Shown here one piece after another: positions 17,060 through 26,074 of a DNA stretch of 46,968 bases (its first letter is position 1; every line of letters starts with the position of its first letter). Under the pieces are notes generated by a model that did not search any database, was not told where the DNA came from, and saw nothing but the letters and a program-made list of their open reading frames with translations. The translations under genes and the position numbers were made by a program. Source of the DNA: Sphingomonas trueperi (GTDB lineage: Bacteria; Pseudomonadota; Alphaproteobacteria; Sphingomonadales; Sphingomonadaceae); the NCBI RefSeq assembly GCF_011927635.1, contig NZ_JAATJB010000021.1:1-46968 (forward strand), read 5' to 3'.

Positions 17060-19876
17060 TCAGAACTTGTAGGTGATACCGAGATAATAATCGCGGCCGT
17101 AGCGCTGATATTCGCGCACCAGGCGCGGATCGCCCGCCTCGGTGGTGATGAACGGCGCGTCGGTGAGGTTCTTGGCCTGCGCCAGGATCGCGAGTCCCTT
17201 TAGCGGACCGGCCTGGAACTCATAGCCGATCTGCGCATCCAGCACGCCCTCGGACTTGCCGGTGCGGAACTCGGGGTTGGCCGAAAGGCCGGCCAGCTCC
17301 GCCAGGAAACTGTCACGCCAGCGATAGGTGGCGCGCGCCTGGAAGCCGTTCTTCTCGTAATAGGCGGTGCCGGTGGCGATCCACTTGGACTGGCCGGGGA
17401 TGGTCACGGCCTGCGTGGCGTTGCTGCCATAGACGACCCGGCTGTCGACATAGGTGCCGCTCGCGAACACGCCGAACCCGTCAAGCGCCTGGGTGAAGGT
17501 GCTGAACGGCACCGAGGCGGTCGCTTCCACGCCGAGAATGTCGCCGCGGCCGGTATTGTCGGGTACGCGTACCAGGCCGAACTGGGCGTTCTGGGCGCGC
17601 ACGATGGCTGCGGCTGCCGGCGGCAATGCCGAGAGCAGCGCCGAGAAGTCATACAGCGTGCTGTTGTTCGGATCGACGAAATCGGTGAGGTGCTTGTAGA
17701 AGCCGGTCAGCGCCAGATAGCCGCCGCCGCGCAGATACTTTTCCACCGAAATGTCGATGTTGGTCGACTGGTACGGGCGAAGCCGGAAATTGCCGCCGTT
17801 CGAGCTGAACGGGCTGTTCTGTGGCAGGCTGCCCAGGCCGAGCTTCGACAGGTCGATGCTCACCGCCTGGGTGATGCGTTCCTGGTCGAGGCGCGGGCGC
17901 ACCATCGTCTGCGCCGCACCCATCTTCACGTAAAAGGCGTCCATCAGCTCCAGGCTGAACGTCGCCGAGGGCAGGAAGTTGGTATATTTGGTGCTGTCCT
18001 GGACCGGCGATGTGGTGACCACGCCGTTCTGCAGCGCCGCGATCGCGCCCGAGGAGCCCTGATCGGTGTGAACGACCTGCAGGCCGAGCGTGCCCTTCAG
18101 CGCCTTGCCACCGACGGTGCCGTCGATGTTGACCTTGGCATAGCCGGTATAGACCTTCTCGGTGACTACATTGTCGCGCACCAGCGAGTCCGGCCGGTTG
18201 TCGAACACCGAACGAAGCTGGCTGTACACCTTGAGCGGATCATAGGTCAGCATCTTCGGCACGCCGAGATAGGCAAGCGCCACCTGCTCGCCCAGCACCG
18301 CGTCGGCGGGCACGGCGAAGTTGGTCGGCGTGCCGCTGGCGACGGTGCAGTTGGTGCCGCCGCCCGGTGGGCAGAGGAAGTAGGAGGTGTAGCGGCTCGT
18401 CTTCTCGCGACGGCTGAAATTGCCGCCGATTTCCCAGCTCTTGACGATGCTGCCGCTGAACTCGCCGTTGAAGCTGGCGCGCAGCGACTTTAGGTCGTCC
18501 TCGAAATCCGGGCGGTTGAGGAAGCCGGCCTGCACCACGGCCTGGGTGCCGTTGTAGCCCCAGCCGCGCGGATCGGTGAGCTTGATCACGCTGGTGTTGG
18601 AATAGTCGAGCGTCGGCACGATGCTGTAGGTGCCGTTCGCATTCTGGCTGATCTTGATCGTGTCCTTCGCGCCCGACGAATTGTAGCCGGTACCCGAATA
18701 GGTCTCGAGCAGGAAGTCGGTGCGGGTGGCGTGGCTCCAGCTGGCGTCGACGATGAAGTGGATGCTGTCGCTCAGCTTGAAATCATTGTTCCAGCCCAGC
18801 GAGATATTCTCGGCCTTGCGCTTGTTGTAATCGTTGCGCTGCACGGCGACGACGTTGCTGAGCGTCGCGCTGGTCACCAGCCCGTTCTGGACCTGATAGC
18901 CCGGCTGGATGACTGCACCCGATCCCCATTGCGGCGCGATCGGGAACTCGATGCCGCGCAGCCGCTGGGTTTCCTCGAAATGTGAATAGAGGCCGTCGAA
19001 GGTCGAGTGGAAATTGTCGCTCGGCTGCCATTCGATCGTGGCGACGCCGCCATAGCGCTTGAGCAGGTTCGATTGCACATAGGGTTTGGCGCCGCCGAGG
19101 AAGAGGTTGTTGCCGGCCGCGGATTCATTGGGGAAGCCCCAGGCGGCGTAGCGCTCGATCTGGGTGGGCGTGTTCTGCGCCGAAACGCCGACCGCGACGC
19201 CCAGCGTGTCGCCGGCGAACTTGTCGACATAGGTCGCCGAGGCGCGATAGCCGTAGCGGGTGCCGTCGGGATTGAGCTTCTTCTGCTCGTTCATCTGGCC
19301 ACGTGCGGCGACGACGAAGGTGCGCTGCGACTGGGCGAGCGGGCGCAGCATCCGCAGATCGACCGTGCCGGCGATGCCGGCGGCGATCAGCGAGGCATCG
19401 GCCGACTTGTAGACATTGACGTTCTTGAAGAATTCGGAGGGATACTGGTCGTATTCGACGCCGCGATTGTCGCCGACGGTCACCTGCTCGCGGCCGTTGA
19501 GCAGCGTGGTGGAGAAGTCCGGGCCGAGGCCGCGGATCGACAGGCGCTGGTCGCGGCCTTCGAGGCGCTGGGCGGTGACGCCGGGGATGCGAGCTAGCGA
19601 ATCCGCGATCGAGACATCGGGCAGCTTGCCGATGTCTTCGGAGGAGACCGAGTCCACGATCATCGTGTTGTTGCGTTTGATGTTCGCGGAGGTGGCGAGC
19701 GCGGCGCGGAAGCCGGTGACGACGATCTCGCCGGGGCCGCTATCCTGGGCGTCGGCTGCGGGGGTGCCGCTGTCCTGCGCGAACGCAGCGGTGGTGACGC
19801 TGAAGGCGATCGCGGCGGCGCTGGCGCCGAGGGTGATGCGGGCGGCACGACGGCCGCGGAAATTGCTGAATACCAT
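17060..19876 (-). CDS. TonB-dependent receptor of the maltodextrin locus (MalA-like)
   Basis: A 938-residue outer-membrane receptor. A signal peptide spans residues 1-33 (AFAQ), a TonB box EIVVTGFR is at 50-57, and the plug contains SSEDIGKLPDVSIADSLARI and LSIRGLGPDFST. The barrel ends in the terminal Phe of GITYKF. Its position ahead of amylase and glucosidase genes and beside a LacI regulator and MFS transporter parallels the Caulobacter malA maltodextrin receptor, so maltodextrin import is the likely role. The ATG at 19876 is preferred because GGGGAGAG lies five bases upstream; an upstream TTG would place that ribosome site inside the gene. Confidence 0.9.
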   Translation of the reverse strand: MVFSNFRGRRAARITLGASAAAIAFSVTTAAFAQDSGTPAADAQDSGPGEIVVTGFRAALATSANIKRNNTMIVDSVSSEDIGKLPDVSIADSLARIPGVTAQRLEGRDQRLSIRGLGPDFSTTLLNGREQVTVGDNRGVEYDQYPSEFFKNVNVYKSADASLIAAGIAGTVDLRMLRPLAQSQRTFVVAARGQMNEQKKLNPDGTRYGYRASATYVDKFAGDTLGVAVGVSAQNTPTQIERYAAWGFPNESAAGNNLFLGGAKPYVQSNLLKRYGGVATIEWQPSDNFHSTFDGLYSHFEETQRLRGIEFPIAPQWGSGAVIQPGYQVQNGLVTSATLSNVVAVQRNDYNKRKAENISLGWNNDFKLSDSIHFIVDASWSHATRTDFLLETYSGTGYNSSGAKDTIKISQNANGTYSIVPTLDYSNTSVIKLTDPRGWGYNGTQAVVQAGFLNRPDFEDDLKSLRASFNGEFSGSIVKSWEIGGNFSRREKTSRYTSYFLCPPGGGTNCTVASGTPTNFAVPADAVLGEQVALAYLGVPKMLTYDPLKVYSQLRSVFDNRPDSLVRDNVVTEKVYTGYAKVNIDGTVGGKALKGTLGLQVVHTDQGSSGAIAALQNGVVTTSPVQDSTKYTNFLPSATFSLELMDAFYVKMGAAQTMVRPRLDQERITQAVSIDLSKLGLGSLPQNSPFSSNGGNFRLRPYQSTNIDISVEKYLRGGGYLALTGFYKHLTDFVDPNNSTLYDFSALLSALPPAAAAIVRAQNAQFGLVRVPDNTGRGDILGVEATASVPFSTFTQALDGFGVFASGTYVDSRVVYGSNATQAVTIPGQSKWIATGTAYYEKNGFQARATYRWRDSFLAELAGLSANPEFRTGKSEGVLDAQIGYEFQAGPLKGLAILAQAKNLTDAPFITTEAGDPRLVREYQRYGRDYYLGITYKF

Positions 19877-20140
19877 GTCTCTCCCCAATTTGTCTCACCC
19901 CCGGCTCTCGAGTGGCCGGGTGAATGCCCGCCCCATGCGGGATGCGCCGGATCTGCGCAGTGCTGCATTCAATCTTGCAAAAGGGGGTATGGAGGCCAGC
20001 CACTCACATACGTATTCAAGCCCGTTCCGCCGCCGCTATGGCCTTTTGGCACCAGTCTCCCGATTGACGGGACGGTGCTGCTGCGCCCATGCATAATATG
20101 CGATGCGGGGAAGACGCCCGCACGCCGTGGAGGGACCAGG
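19877..20140. promoter_or_regulatory. Divergent control region of the maltodextrin locus
   Basis: This 264-bp gap separates the receptor operon from the divergent LacI-MFS pair. An 8-bp palindrome ATACGTAT with a central CG lies at 20008-20015, the symmetry expected of a LacI-family operator. A second inverted repeat with bulges spans 20049-20078 (GCACC...GGTGC with inner CCCG/CGGG). No other gene is visible. Confidence 0.45.
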
Positions 20141-21169
20141 ATGGGCATGCAGCGCAAGCCTACATCGTTCGACATCGCCCAACTCGCGGGCGTCTCGCAG
20201 CCGACCGTATCGCGCGCGCTGCGTGGCGAGGCGGGAGTCAATCCGGCGACGCGGCTGCGTATCGAGTCGATCGCCAAGCAGTTGAACTACCGCGTCGATA
20301 AGGCGGCTTCCAATCTCCGTACGCGCCACTCGCAGACGCTGGCGCTGTTGTTCTTCGAGGATCCGACCTCGGACGATTCACTGATCAATCCCTTCTTTCA
20401 TTCGATGCTGGGTTCGATCATCCGTGCCTGCGCCGAGCATAATCATGACCTGCTGATCAGCTTTCAGCAGCTCTCCAGCGACTGGCACACCGATTACGAG
20501 GATGCGCGCAAGGCCGACGGGCTGATTCTGCTCGGCTATGGCGATTTCGAACTCTATCGCGCGCGGCTCAAGGCGCTGCAGGATGCCGGCACGCATTTCG
20601 TCCGCTGGGGGTCGGTGCTGGCCGAGGGCGCCGGGCTGACCGTCGGCTGCGACAATCGCGGTGGCGGCGGCGAGGCTACGCGGCACCTGCTCGGGCGCGG
20701 TCGCAAGCGCATTGCCTTTTTGGGTACGGCTTCGAGCCATTATCCCGAGTTTCACGAGCGCTATCGCGGCCATGCCGAAGCGCTGGCCGGGGCGGGTCTT
20801 TCCGCCGACCCCGCGCTCCAGATCGACGCGATCACGACGGAGGATTCCGGGGCGGCGGCGGCACAGGCGCTGCTCGACAGCGGCGCGGATTTCGACGCGA
20901 TCCTCGCGGCGAGCGACCTGATCGCGATCGGCGCGATGCGGGTGCTCCAGGCCGCGGGCAAGCGCATTCCAGAGGATGTTTCGGTGATCGGTTTCGACGA
21001 TATTCCGGCGGCCAGCTCGGCCAGCCCGCCGCTGACCACGGTGATGCAGGATGCACGGCTTGCGGGCCGCACGCTGGTGGAAACGCTGATCGGGCGGATC
21101 CGCGAGCGGCCGGTGGGCCCGGCGCTGCTCCCCACCAGGCTGGTCGTACGCAAGTCGTGCGGGGCATGA
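20141..21169 (+). CDS. LacI-family transcriptional regulator of the maltodextrin locus
   Basis: A 342-residue LacI/GalR repressor. The N-terminal helix-turn-helix reads FDIAQLAGVSQPTVSRALRG (about residues 8-27), followed by the hinge and a sugar-binding effector domain with the VIGFDDIPAA segment. The ATG at 20141 has GGAGG seven bases upstream; the frame stays open further 5' but that part is not HTH-like. It overlaps the MFS transporter start by 4 bp (ATGA), so regulator and transporter are co-translated. It probably represses the divergent receptor operon and itself, with a maltodextrin-derived inducer; this is inferred from position. Confidence 0.88.
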   Translation: MGMQRKPTSFDIAQLAGVSQPTVSRALRGEAGVNPATRLRIESIAKQLNYRVDKAASNLRTRHSQTLALLFFEDPTSDDSLINPFFHSMLGSIIRACAEHNHDLLISFQQLSSDWHTDYEDARKADGLILLGYGDFELYRARLKALQDAGTHFVRWGSVLAEGAGLTVGCDNRGGGGEATRHLLGRGRKRIAFLGTASSHYPEFHERYRGHAEALAGAGLSADPALQIDAITTEDSGAAAAQALLDSGADFDAILAASDLIAIGAMRVLQAAGKRIPEDVSVIGFDDIPAASSASPPLTTVMQDARLAGRTLVETLIGRIRERPVGPALLPTRLVVRKSCGA

Positions 21170-22662
21170 GGGTGGAGAAGCCGCGCCAGTCCTTTGCCGG
21201 GCTGTGGAACATCAGCTTCGGCTTTTTCGGCATCCAGATCGGCTTTGCGCTGCAGAATGCGAACATGAGCCGGATCTTCCAGTCGCTCGGCACGCGGCTG
21301 GACGACCTTCCGGCCTTGTGGGTGGCGGCGCCGCTGACCGGGTTGCTGGTCCAGCCGATCATCGGACACCTCAGCGACAGGACCTGGCTGGGGCGGCTGG
21401 GTCGGCGGCGGCCCTATTTCCTCGGCGGCGCGATCCTCGCCGCGCTGGCGCTGCTGCTGATGCCGGAAAGCCCCGCCTTGTGGTTTGCGGCGGGGCTGCT
21501 GTGGGTGCTCGACGCCTCGCTCAACATCTCGATGGAGCCGTTCCGCGCCTTTGTCGGCGACATGCTCCGCAAGGACCAGCACAGTGCCGGCTATGCAGTG
21601 CAGACCGCGTTCATCGGCATGGGTGCGGTGCTGGGATCGATCTTCCCCTGGGCGCTCGAGCATCTCGGCGTCTCGAACGCGGCGGTGGCGCATGGCGTGC
21701 CGGATACGGTCAAATACGCCTTCTGGTTCGGCGGCGCGGCACTGTTCTGCTCGGTGCTGTGGACCGTGCTGACCACGCGCGAATACAGCCCGGCGGAGAT
21801 GGCGGCATTCGACGGGCCCGCGGCTTCCGAGGAGGGAGCGGCGGTGCGCCTCCTCGCGGCGCGGCATCCGGCGGCGGGCCTGCCCTGGATACTTGCGGGG
21901 GCGCTGGTCGTGCTGGCCGTTGCGCAGTTCCGTCTGGAGAAGGAGGTCTATCTGCTCGGCGGACTGCTCGCTGCCTATGGCCTGGCCCAGGCCGTGGCGA
22001 TCCTGCGGGCGCGGGCAGGGCGCGCGAGCATGCTCGGCCATATCGTCGGCGATTTCGCGGGTATGCCGGTGCTGATGCAGCGGCTGGCGGTGGCGCAGTT
22101 CTTCAGCTGGTCGGCGCTGTTCATCATGTGGATCAACACCACGCCAATCGTTGCGGGTGCCTTTTACGGCGCGCCCGATCCCAAGAGCGCCGGCTACCAG
22201 GAGGGCGCCAGCTGGGTCGACGTGCTGTTCGCCACCTATAACGGCGTGGCGGCGGTTGCGGCGCTGACCCTGCTGCCCTTGCTCTCCGCGCGCTTCGGCA
22301 AGGCGCGCACGCATATCTTCGGGCTGCTCTGCGGCGCGGCGGGCTATGCCAGCTTCTTCCTGGTGCGCGATCCGGCGTGGCTGATCGCCAGCGAGGTGGG
22401 CATCGGCATCGCCTGGGCCTCGATCCTCGCCATGCCCTATGCGATCCTCGCCTCCAGCCTGCCGCAGGCGAAGCTCGGCATCTATATGGGGCTGTTCAAC
22501 GTCTTCGTGGTGGTGCCGCAACTGCTGGTCGCGACGGTGATGGGGTCGATCATGAACCGCTTCTTCCCCGGCGAGCCGATCTGGACGATGGCCTTTGCGA
22601 GCGGGACGCTGCTGCTGGCGGCGGCCGCGATGCTGCGGGTGGCGGCGCTGTCGCGGGATTGA
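21166..22662 (+). CDS. MFS sugar transporter (MalY-like)
   Basis: A 498-residue inner-membrane transporter with about 12 hydrophobic helices. The start FAGLWNISFGFFGIQIGFALQNANMSRIFQSLG and the loop DRTWLGRLGRRRPYFLGGA are typical of the glycoside/sucrose-transporter-like MFS group. It would carry maltose or maltodextrins from the periplasm to the cytoplasm, where the GH13 glucosidase acts. Caulobacter has the same pairing of a malA receptor with a malY MFS transporter. The ATG overlapping the LacI stop is chosen; a GTG three codons upstream is an alternative start. Confidence 0.87.
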   Translation: MRVEKPRQSFAGLWNISFGFFGIQIGFALQNANMSRIFQSLGTRLDDLPALWVAAPLTGLLVQPIIGHLSDRTWLGRLGRRRPYFLGGAILAALALLLMPESPALWFAAGLLWVLDASLNISMEPFRAFVGDMLRKDQHSAGYAVQTAFIGMGAVLGSIFPWALEHLGVSNAAVAHGVPDTVKYAFWFGGAALFCSVLWTVLTTREYSPAEMAAFDGPAASEEGAAVRLLAARHPAAGLPWILAGALVVLAVAQFRLEKEVYLLGGLLAAYGLAQAVAILRARAGRASMLGHIVGDFAGMPVLMQRLAVAQFFSWSALFIMWINTTPIVAGAFYGAPDPKSAGYQEGASWVDVLFATYNGVAAVAALTLLPLLSARFGKARTHIFGLLCGAAGYASFFLVRDPAWLIASEVGIGIAWASILAMPYAILASSLPQAKLGIYMGLFNVFVVVPQLLVATVMGSIMNRFFPGEPIWTMAFASGTLLLAAAAMLRVAALSRD

Positions 22663-22836
22663 GGCCGGGCGTTCGGCGCGATCGTTGGGGGACCATGGTG
22701 GGCGAGCAGCACCGAAGCCGTTGTTGCCTTCGACCCAGGTCAATATCGGCGCCGGCCGTTTTCACGAAGCCGAGGCGAACGGCGTCACCTATCTGCGCAA
22801 TCCGGTGAAGTGGAAGACCAAGGATGCCTTTGCCGG
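22663..22836. pseudogene. Possible 3' remnant of an unrecognised gene
   Basis: Between the MFS transporter and the convergent channel gene, a plus-strand frame ends at 22840 with NGVTYLRNPVKWKTKD. It reads like real protein sequence but has no start codon or domain of its own. It could be the tail of a deleted gene. I do not recognise the family. Confidence 0.25.
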
Positions 22837-23874
22837 CTAGGCTTCGTCAGACGGCACCACTTCGATGATCGTATCTCCGAGCTGGAGCGATTGCGCCTCG
22901 CGCTGCCAGAACCCGTAGCGCTGTCCGCCCCGATAGAGGCGCAGGCCCGCACCGGTGGTGATGGCGGACAGCGGCATGCCGATCTCGCCGGGCACCACCT
23001 TGCGTTCGCGAAGCGATACCGCGCCGTGAAGCCCGGCCAGATCCATCATGTACTCCGCCAGATGCGGGCCGGTGGTCGATCCCGCCAGCAACAGGCCGGC
23101 GAAGCTCGCCGGATTGATCACGGTGGTGGCACCGGCCTGGACGGCCAGTGCTTCATTGTCCTCCGACCGGATGACGACGCTGATGGGGAGGCTGGGCGCC
23201 AGGCGCCGGGCGGTGAGCACGATCAGGATCGAGGTGTCGTCGCGACCGGCCGCCACGATCATTGCGCTCGCCCTGGCCACCTTCACGGCATCGAGCGTGG
23301 CATTGCGGCTGGCATCGCCTTCCAGCACCATCACCCCTTCGGCTTCGGCGCGCGCCACGGCGTCGGCATGGGGATCGATCACGACGATCGCGTCGTGCGG
23401 CTTGCCCCGGCGAAGCAACTCGACCACCGCTTCCGTCCCGCTCGTGCCGTGGCCGGCGACGATGACATGGCCGTTCAGATCGCGCTGCAGGCTTCGCATT
23501 CGCCACTTCTCCCAAACCCGCCGCAGCACGAAATCATAGGCCGTGCCGAGGAAAATCAGCCATACGAACAGCCGCACCGGGGTGACGACGAACGTGTCGA
23601 ACATCCGGGCGCGGTCCGTCACCGGCACGATGTCGCCATAGCCTACCGTCGTCACCGTGATCATCGTGAAGTAGACGACGTCGACGAAGCTGACCTTGCC
23701 ATCGGTGTTGTCGCGCAGCCCGTCGCGATCGATCCAGTGGCCGGCAAGCGCGATCCCGATCAGCGCCAGCGCCAGTGCCATCCGCCAGCCGAGCGAGACC
23801 CAGGCTGGCGTACGCCCCCGGTGGCGCAGGACGGGCGCGTCTCCGATCCGTCGACGAGGATTGCCCCGGGCCAT
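22837..23874 (-). CDS. Two-TM potassium channel with RCK (TrkA-N/TrkA-C) domain
   Basis: A 345-residue inner-membrane protein. Two helices flank a pore loop with the K+ selectivity filter TTVGYGD (residues 75-81). A cytoplasmic RCK domain follows, beginning GHVIVAGHGTSG, whose third glycine position differs from the usual GxGxxG. The C-terminal 90 residues resemble TrkA-C. The layout is that of MthK/Kch-type ligand-gated channels. The ATG at 23874 is chosen; an upstream ATG at 23949 would add 25 residues rich in Arg and Cys with no family resemblance. Its role would be potassium efflux or membrane-potential control. It is convergent with the MFS transporter gene. Confidence 0.85.
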   Translation of the reverse strand: MARGNPRRRIGDAPVLRHRGRTPAWVSLGWRMALALALIGIALAGHWIDRDGLRDNTDGKVSFVDVVYFTMITVTTVGYGDIVPVTDRARMFDTFVVTPVRLFVWLIFLGTAYDFVLRRVWEKWRMRSLQRDLNGHVIVAGHGTSGTEAVVELLRRGKPHDAIVVIDPHADAVARAEAEGVMVLEGDASRNATLDAVKVARASAMIVAAGRDDTSILIVLTARRLAPSLPISVVIRSEDNEALAVQAGATTVINPASFAGLLLAGSTTGPHLAEYMMDLAGLHGAVSLRERKVVPGEIGMPLSAITTGAGLRLYRGGQRYGFWQREAQSLQLGDTIIEVVPSDEA

Positions 23875-23957
23875 CGTTCGCGTGTGTAGCGTGGTGCCGC
23901 ATAGAGAGGCAACCGCGGCGATGCGGCGTAACCTGTGCCTGCGCGGCATCCCGCTGG

Positions 23958-24749
23958 CTAGCGGGCAGCCCAGCGGATGGCGTTGGTGAGGATGCGCCGA
24001 TAATTGGGGTCGTCATAGGCTTCCGGCGAATGGCCGAGTGCCGAATAGAAGACGCGCCCCTTGGTCGAGGGATTGACCCAGAGGACGGGATGGATGCCCA
24101 TCGTCAGCTTGGCACCCGGCCGGTAGCTTCCCTCATCGATCCGCGCGAGCACGGTCATCCCCTTCGCGGCGGGGTTCGAATCGAAGGAGTACCATTCGTC
24201 GACCGGCGACCAGGGCAGCTTCACCCCGGCCATGGCGGGGTGATCCGGCCTGTCGACCAGCAGCTGCGCGGCCTGAAGATGATCGGCGCCGCCCGGATGG
24301 CCGATGAACCTGGTGCCGATCACGGTCTGGACGTACCAGGGATCGGTATGGCTGTTGTCCCCCGCCGCGTGCAGCGCCACGACGCCGCCGCCGCGCGCGA
24401 CGAACCGCGCAAAGGCTGCGCGCTGCTCCGGCGTGAGGAAGTCGCCGCTCGCGCTGTTGAGCACGACGACGGAGAAATGACGCAGTTGGTCGTCGTTGAA
24501 CACCGCCGCATTTTCGGTGACGAAGCTTGCGCGGCCCAGGCGCTCGGCAATCTCCGCCAGCACGCGGTTCGAGTGCGGGATGTGCTCGATATGCCGCCAG
24601 CCATTGGTTTTGGAGACGATGAGGACTGCATGCTGCAATCCGTGGGGCAGGGTGGGTGCGACGGAGTCCTGCGTCGGCTTGGGCAGGTGCGGGTCCGGCG
24701 CGGTTTGCGCCATGGTCAAAAGTGCCAGTACGGCCAGTATCTTACGCAT
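23958..24749 (-). CDS. Secreted ThuA-domain protein
   Basis: A 263-residue protein with a short signal peptide (MRKILAVLALLTMAQT) followed by one ThuA-like domain. Family motifs include VLIVSKTNGWRH near the start, FVARGGGVVALHAAG in the middle and GRVFYSALGHSPEAY near the end. The domain has a glutamine-amidotransferase-like fold and is common in sugar-degradation clusters, although its activity is not settled; the trehalose-utilisation name comes from the Sinorhizobium thu locus. The ATG at 24749 has GGAAGAGGA upstream; an earlier in-frame start would put non-hydrophobic sequence before the signal peptide. The channel gene lies 83 bp downstream on the same strand. Confidence 0.85.
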   Translation of the reverse strand: MRKILAVLALLTMAQTAPDPHLPKPTQDSVAPTLPHGLQHAVLIVSKTNGWRHIEHIPHSNRVLAEIAERLGRASFVTENAAVFNDDQLRHFSVVVLNSASGDFLTPEQRAAFARFVARGGGVVALHAAGDNSHTDPWYVQTVIGTRFIGHPGGADHLQAAQLLVDRPDHPAMAGVKLPWSPVDEWYSFDSNPAAKGMTVLARIDEGSYRPGAKLTMGIHPVLWVNPSTKGRVFYSALGHSPEAYDDPNYRRILTNAIRWAAR

Positions 24750-24854
24750 CCCGTCCTCTTCCGCTACCGCTTGCTTCTGGTACGCACCCTGCGGGATGGG
24801 AGCCGCTTTCTGCAAGCCAAAAGGGGGTGCGGATCCTGGGCGTGGGCGGATGGA

Positions 24855-25112
24855 TCAGCGCGGATGGCGCCGCTTCAAGGCGGAGGCAAGCGCGATCCCG
24901 GCGACGATCTGCAGCGCACCATAAGCGCGCCGGCGACCGGGCCGCTCCGCAAAGGGGCGAACCAGCGCGTCCACCGCCGGGACGTCCGACCGCCAGAGCG
25001 TGACATGGCGCCGGGGCTGCAGCAGCCCGAGCAGGCCATCGCCGATCATGAACACCGCGGCCATTTCCGCCGACCTGCGAATGCCAAGGTCGAGCGCTTT
25101 CGATTTGTCCAT
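24855..25112 (-). CDS. Small membrane protein, 85 residues, function unknown
   Basis: Two hydrophobic segments are visible, MAAVFMIGDGLLGLL near residue 20 and YGALQIVAGIALASAL near residue 64, separated by an Arg-rich loop. A GCAGGAG ribosome site precedes the ATG. I do not recognise the family. An ECF-sigma-like promoter may lie upstream. It is 105 bp from the ThuA gene on the same strand and may be independent of it. Confidence 0.5.
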   Translation of the reverse strand: MDKSKALDLGIRRSAEMAAVFMIGDGLLGLLQPRRHVTLWRSDVPAVDALVRPFAERPGRRRAYGALQIVAGIALASALKRRHPR

Positions 25113-25153
25113 GCATTCGCTCCTGCGGCGTCTGTTTACCGGTTGCAGGCACC

Positions 25154-25180
25154 AACGTGTCGATGCTCGTACCGGTTTCC
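25154..25180 (-). promoter_or_regulatory. Possible EcfG-type (general stress) promoter
   Basis: Read on the minus strand, GAAAC is followed 17 bases later by CGTT. This differs by one base from the GGAAC-N16/17-CGTT pattern of the alphaproteobacterial general stress sigma factor. It lies about 42 bp before the start of the small membrane protein gene. One mismatch in so short a pattern is weak evidence. Confidence 0.22.
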
Positions 25181-25324
25181 GCTGAGTCGTGAAACGGGGC
25201 GGCGCGTATGCGGTCGTTCGACCACCCCTGAGATACCGTTCAACAGCAAACGCGATGCAAGGTGGGAACGGGCGCCCTTCTGCCACCGGTGCAGATGGAC
25301 GTGCCACTACTGGGGTGAGGAAAG

Positions 25325-25770
25325 ATGATGCGAGGTTGCAGGAGGTTCGGCGGCCTCGCCGCTGCGTTGTCGTGCTTCGCGGCCGTTCCTGCCACCGCCG
25401 AGGTGACGGTGACGCGGATCTCCGGCGATGCCGTCCGCCGCAGCAATGCGCCGGTACCACCGCCCACGATGCGCCGGACCTGCGGCCTGCTCAACCTGGC
25501 CAGCCTGTGCCTTGCCCGCAACATCCGCATTACCATGGCACCCCAGGCGAGTGGCACGATCGCTTCGGTGACGAGGTTCCGCATCGGCGCGGTGACCGGC
25601 ACCAGCTTCGTCGCTGGGGGCCAGCGGATGCGAGCACGATGAACTTCCAGCTCAACCCGATGGCGCTCGGCAACGTCGTCACCATCCAGTTCGGGATGGA
25701 TATTACGGTCGCCCCAGGGCAGCGGGGCGTGGCCGCGACCCGCTACATCGCCAACGCGGATTTTGTTTGA
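25325..25770 (+). pseudogene. Secreted hypothetical protein gene with a frameshift
   Basis: The first frame begins with a signal peptide (GGLAAALSCFAAVPATA) and continues with VTVTRISGDAVRR until it stops at 25642. The next frame supplies a C-terminal part ending YIANADFV at 25770. The two parts join smoothly if one G is added to the run of five G at 25616-25620, giving about 148 residues, reading SFVAGGPADAST across the join. The style (beta-rich, secreted, Thr/Ser/Gly motifs) resembles surface proteins found near DUF4402 genes, but I cannot name the family. A sequencing error in the G-run is an alternative to true inactivation. Confidence 0.55.
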
Positions 25771-25906
25771 GAGGAAGGGCGCTGTCCCTTCGGACAGGTG
25801 CCGCCGATAAACCATTTTTGCGCGGGCATTTGTAACCGACGTGCGTCTAACGCGTTTCTGTGGCCGAGGGTATGCCGAAAATCGGTTGCCGTCATAACGA
25901 GACTGA

Positions 25907-26074
25907 TCGACTGTTCTCCGCACATTATGCTCGGCGCTCGCGCTTCTGTTGCCGCTCGTCGCGATGGCGCAGGTCGCCGAAACGGCGACGGCATTGTTGA
26001 CCATCGTGCAGCCGCTGACGATCACGAAAGACGCGGACCTGCGGTTCGGCAGCATCGTGAAACCGGCGGGGAGC
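25907..26074 (+). pseudogene. 5' fragment of a DUF4402-family secreted protein gene
   Basis: The frame encodes a signal-peptide-like stretch (CSALALLLPLVAMA) followed by VQPLTITKDADLRFG and SIVKPAGS, typical of the N-terminal strand of DUF4402 proteins. No ATG, GTG or TTG stands before the signal peptide in frame, so the start is lost. The domain stops after about 40 residues, where the sequence continues into DUF1543 in another frame. The remaining 100 or so residues expected of DUF4402 are missing. Confidence 0.55.
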
